Part shown: piece after piece, positions 50,601-64,000 of the stretch
How the letters are laid out: each line of letters opens with the position of its first letter
Numbering within the stretch: the first letter of the stretch is position 1
Origin: Triplophysa rosa
Taxonomy: Eukaryota; Chordata; Actinopteri; Cypriniformes; Nemacheilidae
DNA length: 64,000 nucleotides
Reading direction: 5' to 3'
Assembly (NCBI RefSeq): GCF_024868665.1
Contig: NC_079906.1
Span: 10,240,833 to 10,304,832, forward strand
The notes under the pieces: model-generated
Database searches by the model: none
The model's input: only the letters and a program-made list of their open reading frames with translations
Told to the model about the DNA's origin: nothing
Program-made: the position numbers and the translations under genes

Positions 50601-53600
50601 CCATAGTAGTACATTCTTCAAAATATCTTCTTTTGTGTTCGTCAGTATGAAGAAATTTATACAGATTTGGAACAACTTGATGGTAAGTAAATGAAGACAG
50701 AATTTTCATTTCGCATGAACTGTTCCTTTAAGCATTCGATTTCTTTTCCCTTTGCAGTCGTATCACTGAGTTAACCGAACAGCTGCGCAGTTGTGAAGAG
50801 AAAGCCTGCGCAGAGAGAGAAAGCCAGCTCAGCCGTCTGCACTCCATTACTTCAGAGAGCACATCTGTTAAACTGGAGAACCAGAGACTCAAGGTAAGAT
50901 ACCCTTTTTGGTCCGAATTACACATGTGGTTCAGCAACAACAACAACAACAACAACAAAAAACAATTCAGGAGTCAATAGAAATGAAATAATCTATTCCA
51001 CTTGTGATTTTTGTTTTATTTCTCATATCTGTTAGACCACTCTGTCAGCCACAGAAGACAGGCTGTCTTTGTCTCATTCAGAGGCCCAGCAGCTGAAGAT
51101 CTCACGGAAGGACTTTGAAAATCTAGTAGAGAGTTACAAGAGCCAGGTGCTTTCAACATACAACCGTCACAACTCATAAAATCCACCCACGTTCATGTAC
51201 GCTAACTCTTCCAATCCCTCACAGCTGCAAAAGACACGTTTGGAATCTGAGGAGTACTCGCTGAGACTGGAGCTGGCGGAGAAGGAGGTGAGGAGTGAAC
51301 GTGCGGAAGTGGAGAGAGAGGTGGACCAGGGCCGCAAGCAGCTCCAGGCCCGTCTGAAGGAGCTGGAGGGGCTGTATGAAGCTTTGAAGAGCTCGGAGGA
51401 AGAGCTCAGGGAGACCAGAGAAAACATGAACATTCAGCACAGAAGAAACGCAGAGCTGACCAGTGCTCTGTCTGACATCAGGATCAAGGTAGTGTGTTCT
51501 GAGAGTATATACGTATATACTGTGTGTATATATATATATATATATAATATGCAGTGTTTGTACCACAGATATTGAGATCTAATTGTTTATTTTTTTCTAT
51601 ATGTAGATTGAGCAGAATGATTGTAAATCAGAGATGCTCCAGGAGAAAAACTTAATTCTATTTGAAGAAAATAACAAGCTCAAATCTTCAGTGGACAGCA
51701 TGGAAAGGTGGTTCTGCACATGCTTATAAAAATCTATGTTGGAATTTTGTAGCTTGTCTCAGAAGCATTTCCGGTTAAAATGTTTAATTTTACTTCAGAA
51801 ATACACCAAAAATGTTTTAATATTTATAGTTATGTTATAATTTTCTCTTGATGGCACACAGAAAGATGGAAGAGATGAGCATTCAAAACAGAGATCTGCT
51901 TCAGGTGATCGCCAAGAGAGAGGAGAACCTTCACAACACACAGCTGCGTCTGGAGGAGAAGACCCGGGAATGTGACTCCCTCTACAGACAGGTGGAGCAG
52001 GCCAGAGAGGAGGCGCAGAAACAGGTGCCATTAAAATGCATTGTATCTGTTAGTCTGATTTTATTACACGGTTCGTTGGAATGCTTGATTCTGATTGGCC
52101 AATCGCGACATTTGCAGGTTTGTTATTCCTAGATAACAGCCTCTCAAAACTAATAACACATGGTAACCCGGATGCAGCAAATCATTTTGACAGATTTTTT
52201 TGACAAATATAAATATGTATTTTAATAACATACATGACATTATATTTACAAATGATTAAAGCAAATTGCCTGTTCGTGACATTTGAACGTCGTTTCTTAC
52301 CTTAAAACCGAAAGTAAATGGCTTTTCCTCGCGTAAGGTCTGCATTCGGTAAAAATGAACTAATTAAATATTTCAAATTCACATTTTATGTCCAGTATTT
52401 TCTCATGTGGCAAGTAGCCATGTAATAAGCGGGATAATGTACAAGCAGCTGCCTGTTTTCACGAAATAAGCCCCTTCAGTGTGGTACAAGATCAGGATCA
52501 CTTATTCTGCGATAACATCCGGCTACCTGTACATTATCCATAAATATGGCTCCTCACATTGTACTAGAATTAGGATGCTTTGTCTTTATAGGTGGACCAG
52601 AATTTAGACCGTATGCTGTCCAAAGAACGGTCAGCTCAGTCCAAAAAGCTGGACTTGGAAACCCAGTTGAGTTTGGCTAAAAATGAGCTGGGTCAGCTAC
52701 GCTGCAGCAAGGATGATGTAAGTGTTCTTTATGTAGACTATGACCTTTAGTACTTTGCACAACACTATGTAGTAACAGCTGAAATTCTGAAAATCATTAA
52801 AAGATTACACTGCAAAACAGAAGCCGGGTGTCCATTAGAGATTTGTGCACAACTTATGCAATATTTTCTAAATGTCAAATATAGCGAAATGGTGGCATTT
52901 CAATTAGACATTGTTCTGCAACTGAAATGAAATTTTTCTTCTTGCGATAAGTCATTCTGTCCAAACGTCTTTAAGTTTTATGGCAAGTTGCGAACTATAG
53001 AGGTGCATAACACCACCTACTGTGATGAGAAACGTCATATTTCCCTATATTGTGTTTATAATGAAGCGCTTGTAATGTTTTATTAGCTTAGAATATTTCA
53101 ATCTAAATACACCACGGGTCCCCTTGCATGGAATTCACCTTGTTTCTACAGTAGCCTTAAATGGACAAACTGCTCTACAGAGCGTGTTTCGTAAATACGT
53201 TATCCTCCGGGAAAGAAATGAAAACGTGACGACATCTTAGAAATTCGAAAGGGAGGGGTGGAGTGAACCGTTGGTTGCAATTCGCAACCTCAGCGCTAGA
53301 AACACTGGACCTTTAACTAACTAATAAATATCCATACTTAAGTCATTAGTTTTCCTAAATTTGGTCCATCATATTAGAAATAACTTGATGTGAATTCCTT
53401 ACATCCTATCTTTCCAATGTTCTGCCTAAACATACTGTGCCATCTTACAAGAATGATTTTTGTATGTCACATGACCTTAATTAGATAAAAACCATTGCAA
53501 TTTTGCTAAATGTTCCTTTATCAAACTGCCTTGAAAAACTTGTGATCGTAAAAATATTTGGGGTATTTTCAATTTGCACAATTTGAAGGGTAATGGAAAC

Positions 53601-53868
53601 GCAGCTAGAGACGTCTATTATTTCGGTAGCATACCAGAGCTTAGGTTGCATTTAATCCAGAATGTTCCTTTAATGCCAAGTATTTACAGTTCTATTTTTT
53701 GTTTTTTAGATGGAGAAGCGATTTCAGTGCAAACTTCAAGACATGAAGAACCAGTTAGAGCAGGTGAACAGCACCAATCGCAGCCTGCAGAACTACGTCC
53801 ACTACCTCAAGGCCTCATACACCAATGTTTTTGGAGATTCTGCACTAACAAGTTCAATGAACATTTAA
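44622..53868 (+). CDS. odf2: ODF2 / cenexin, centriolar appendage coiled-coil protein (complete)
   Basis: Scaffold of mother-centriole appendages and sperm-tail outer dense fibres, needed for cilium assembly. Eighteen coding exons: 44622-44735, 44822-44920, 47909-48088, 48232-48419, 48495-48624, 48803-48934, 49013-49087, 49177-49248, 49403-49519, 49593-49778, 50048-50157, 50758-50893, 51036-51146, 51225-51488, 51607-51707, 51862-52024, 52592-52717, 53710-53868. Phases agree, giving 820 residues, close to human cenexin. The N-terminus has VRAPWVPPGKT, like human VKTKVPWMPPGKS, then TRCLEVTP. About 100-800 is nearly continuous coiled coil, with the conserved KLVEAEIDGQAAAKQV and FEETNRNLRRLLREQHGRE. 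The last exon encodes STNRSLQNYVHYLKASYTNV, the centrosomal (cenexin) end, then FGDSALTSSMNI. Poly(A) signal at 53943-53948. Intron 2 carries nested transposons. Confidence 0.95.
45610..45840 (+). pseudogene. Short ORF in left palindrome arm (transposon N-terminal fragment)
   Basis: 76 codons beginning MAGAQLARELQHLANEVDNH, helical and acidic, with DAFIDDLLQIDGEINDKV. It stops where the arm similarity ends. Probably the N-terminal piece of a transposon protein; it has no neighbouring exon to join. Confidence 0.5.
46506..46730 (-). pseudogene. Short ORF in right palindrome arm (inverted copy)
   Basis: Same protein as the left-arm ORF with few substitutions (MACAQLAREL, IEDLLQ), but a deletion of about 34 bases after EINDKVL removes the segment RLLASLQHIQ and changes the end. 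It confirms that the arms are inverted duplicates that have begun to diverge. Confidence 0.5.
50250..50442. mobile_element. hAT MITE with perfect 8-bp duplication in odf2 intron
   Basis: Begins CAGTGGTCACCAACCCTGCT and ends with its complement. The octamer ATTTAAAG lies on both sides (50242-50249 and 50443-50450). 193 bp, no ORF. The right-hand TTTAAAG is also where the next MITE begins. Confidence 0.9.
50446..50733. mobile_element. Dispersed fish MITE (GTTCACCC family)
   Basis: Begins TTAAAGGGACAGTTCACCCA and ends GAACTGTTCCTTTAA. Directly adjoins the hAT MITE in the same odf2 intron. Confidence 0.8.
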
Positions 53869-53942
53869 ATGGACCGCTTTATTCCATGAAGTTTATCACC
53901 GAACTATTTAATTCAATACTTTTAATGTCTGAAAGACCTTGT

Positions 53943-53985
53943 AATAAAATATGAAAAACATCTCCAATTTACAGTTTCCTTTATT
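53943..53985. terminator. Facing poly(A) signals of odf2 and snrnp200
   Basis: AATAAA on the plus strand at 53943-53948 (odf2) and on the minus strand at 53985-53980 (snrnp200). The signals are 31 bases apart and point toward each other, so the two 3' UTRs must nearly touch or overlap. Confidence 0.7.
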
Positions 53986-54060
53986 TAAATCACAATTAAA
54001 CAACCACAACATAAAAAAACGTTTCAACAAGAACTTGGACAACACAACTGTTATCTATAA

Positions 54061-63897
<9,837 letters not shown>

Positions 63898-64000
63898 CTG
63901 AATAGACAGACACGTGCAGAAAAACAAGTTAATACTTAATAATTGAATGACAGTGCTGTGTTCTAAGAAATGAAAATACTTTAATTCTACTTAATGCCAT

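Overview
This is vertebrate nuclear DNA from a teleost fish, most likely a cyprinid or close otophysan. The evidence is intron-rich genes with GT-AG junctions whose joined exons read as well-known animal proteins, AT-rich introns, and a dense load of short DNA transposons of fish type (hAT, Harbinger, Tc1, TTAA-target and ISL2EU-like families). There is no bacterial, phage or CRISPR content. All gene calls come from reading exons and junctions by eye and comparing with remembered families. No database search was run.

Layout. Positions 697-4617 (minus): smarcb1, the SNF5/BAF47 subunit of SWI/SNF, complete in nine coding exons. Positions 7566-32660 (minus): ralgds, a Ral guanine-nucleotide exchange factor, complete in sixteen shared exons plus two alternative first exons about 9 kb apart, with introns full of nested transposons. 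Positions 35793-36053 (minus): an unidentified small ORF with two hydrophobic stretches. It is divergent from a two-exon THAP/DDE transposase-like gene at 36181-37813 (plus), with a perfect CRE palindrome between them. Positions 38008-40301: a Tc1 element with a deleted core, a common fish MITE, and an ISL2EU-like non-autonomous element that still carries one coding exon. Positions 40752-42783 (plus): ptges2. Positions 44622-53868 (plus): odf2 (cenexin form), whose second intron holds a long palindromic transposon nested inside another transposon. Positions 54061-63897 (minus): snrnp200 (Brr2), with 36 exons read. Its 5' end, about 330 codons by comparison with human, lies beyond the window.

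The five cellular genes are unrelated housekeeping or signalling genes: chromatin remodelling, Ras-to-Ral signalling, a Golgi-anchored thioredoxin-fold protein, a centriole/cilium scaffold and a spliceosomal helicase. They do not form a functional cluster. ralgds, ptges2 and odf2 are all on human 9q34, whereas the human SMARCB1 (22q) and SNRNP200 (2q) lie elsewhere, so the window spans rearrangement boundaries. odf2 and snrnp200 converge tail to tail with 192 bp between stop codons.

The least ordinary content is the THAP/DDE gene, which has an intact reading frame but an altered second DDE motif, and the odf2 intron palindrome, which would fold into a long RNA hairpin.
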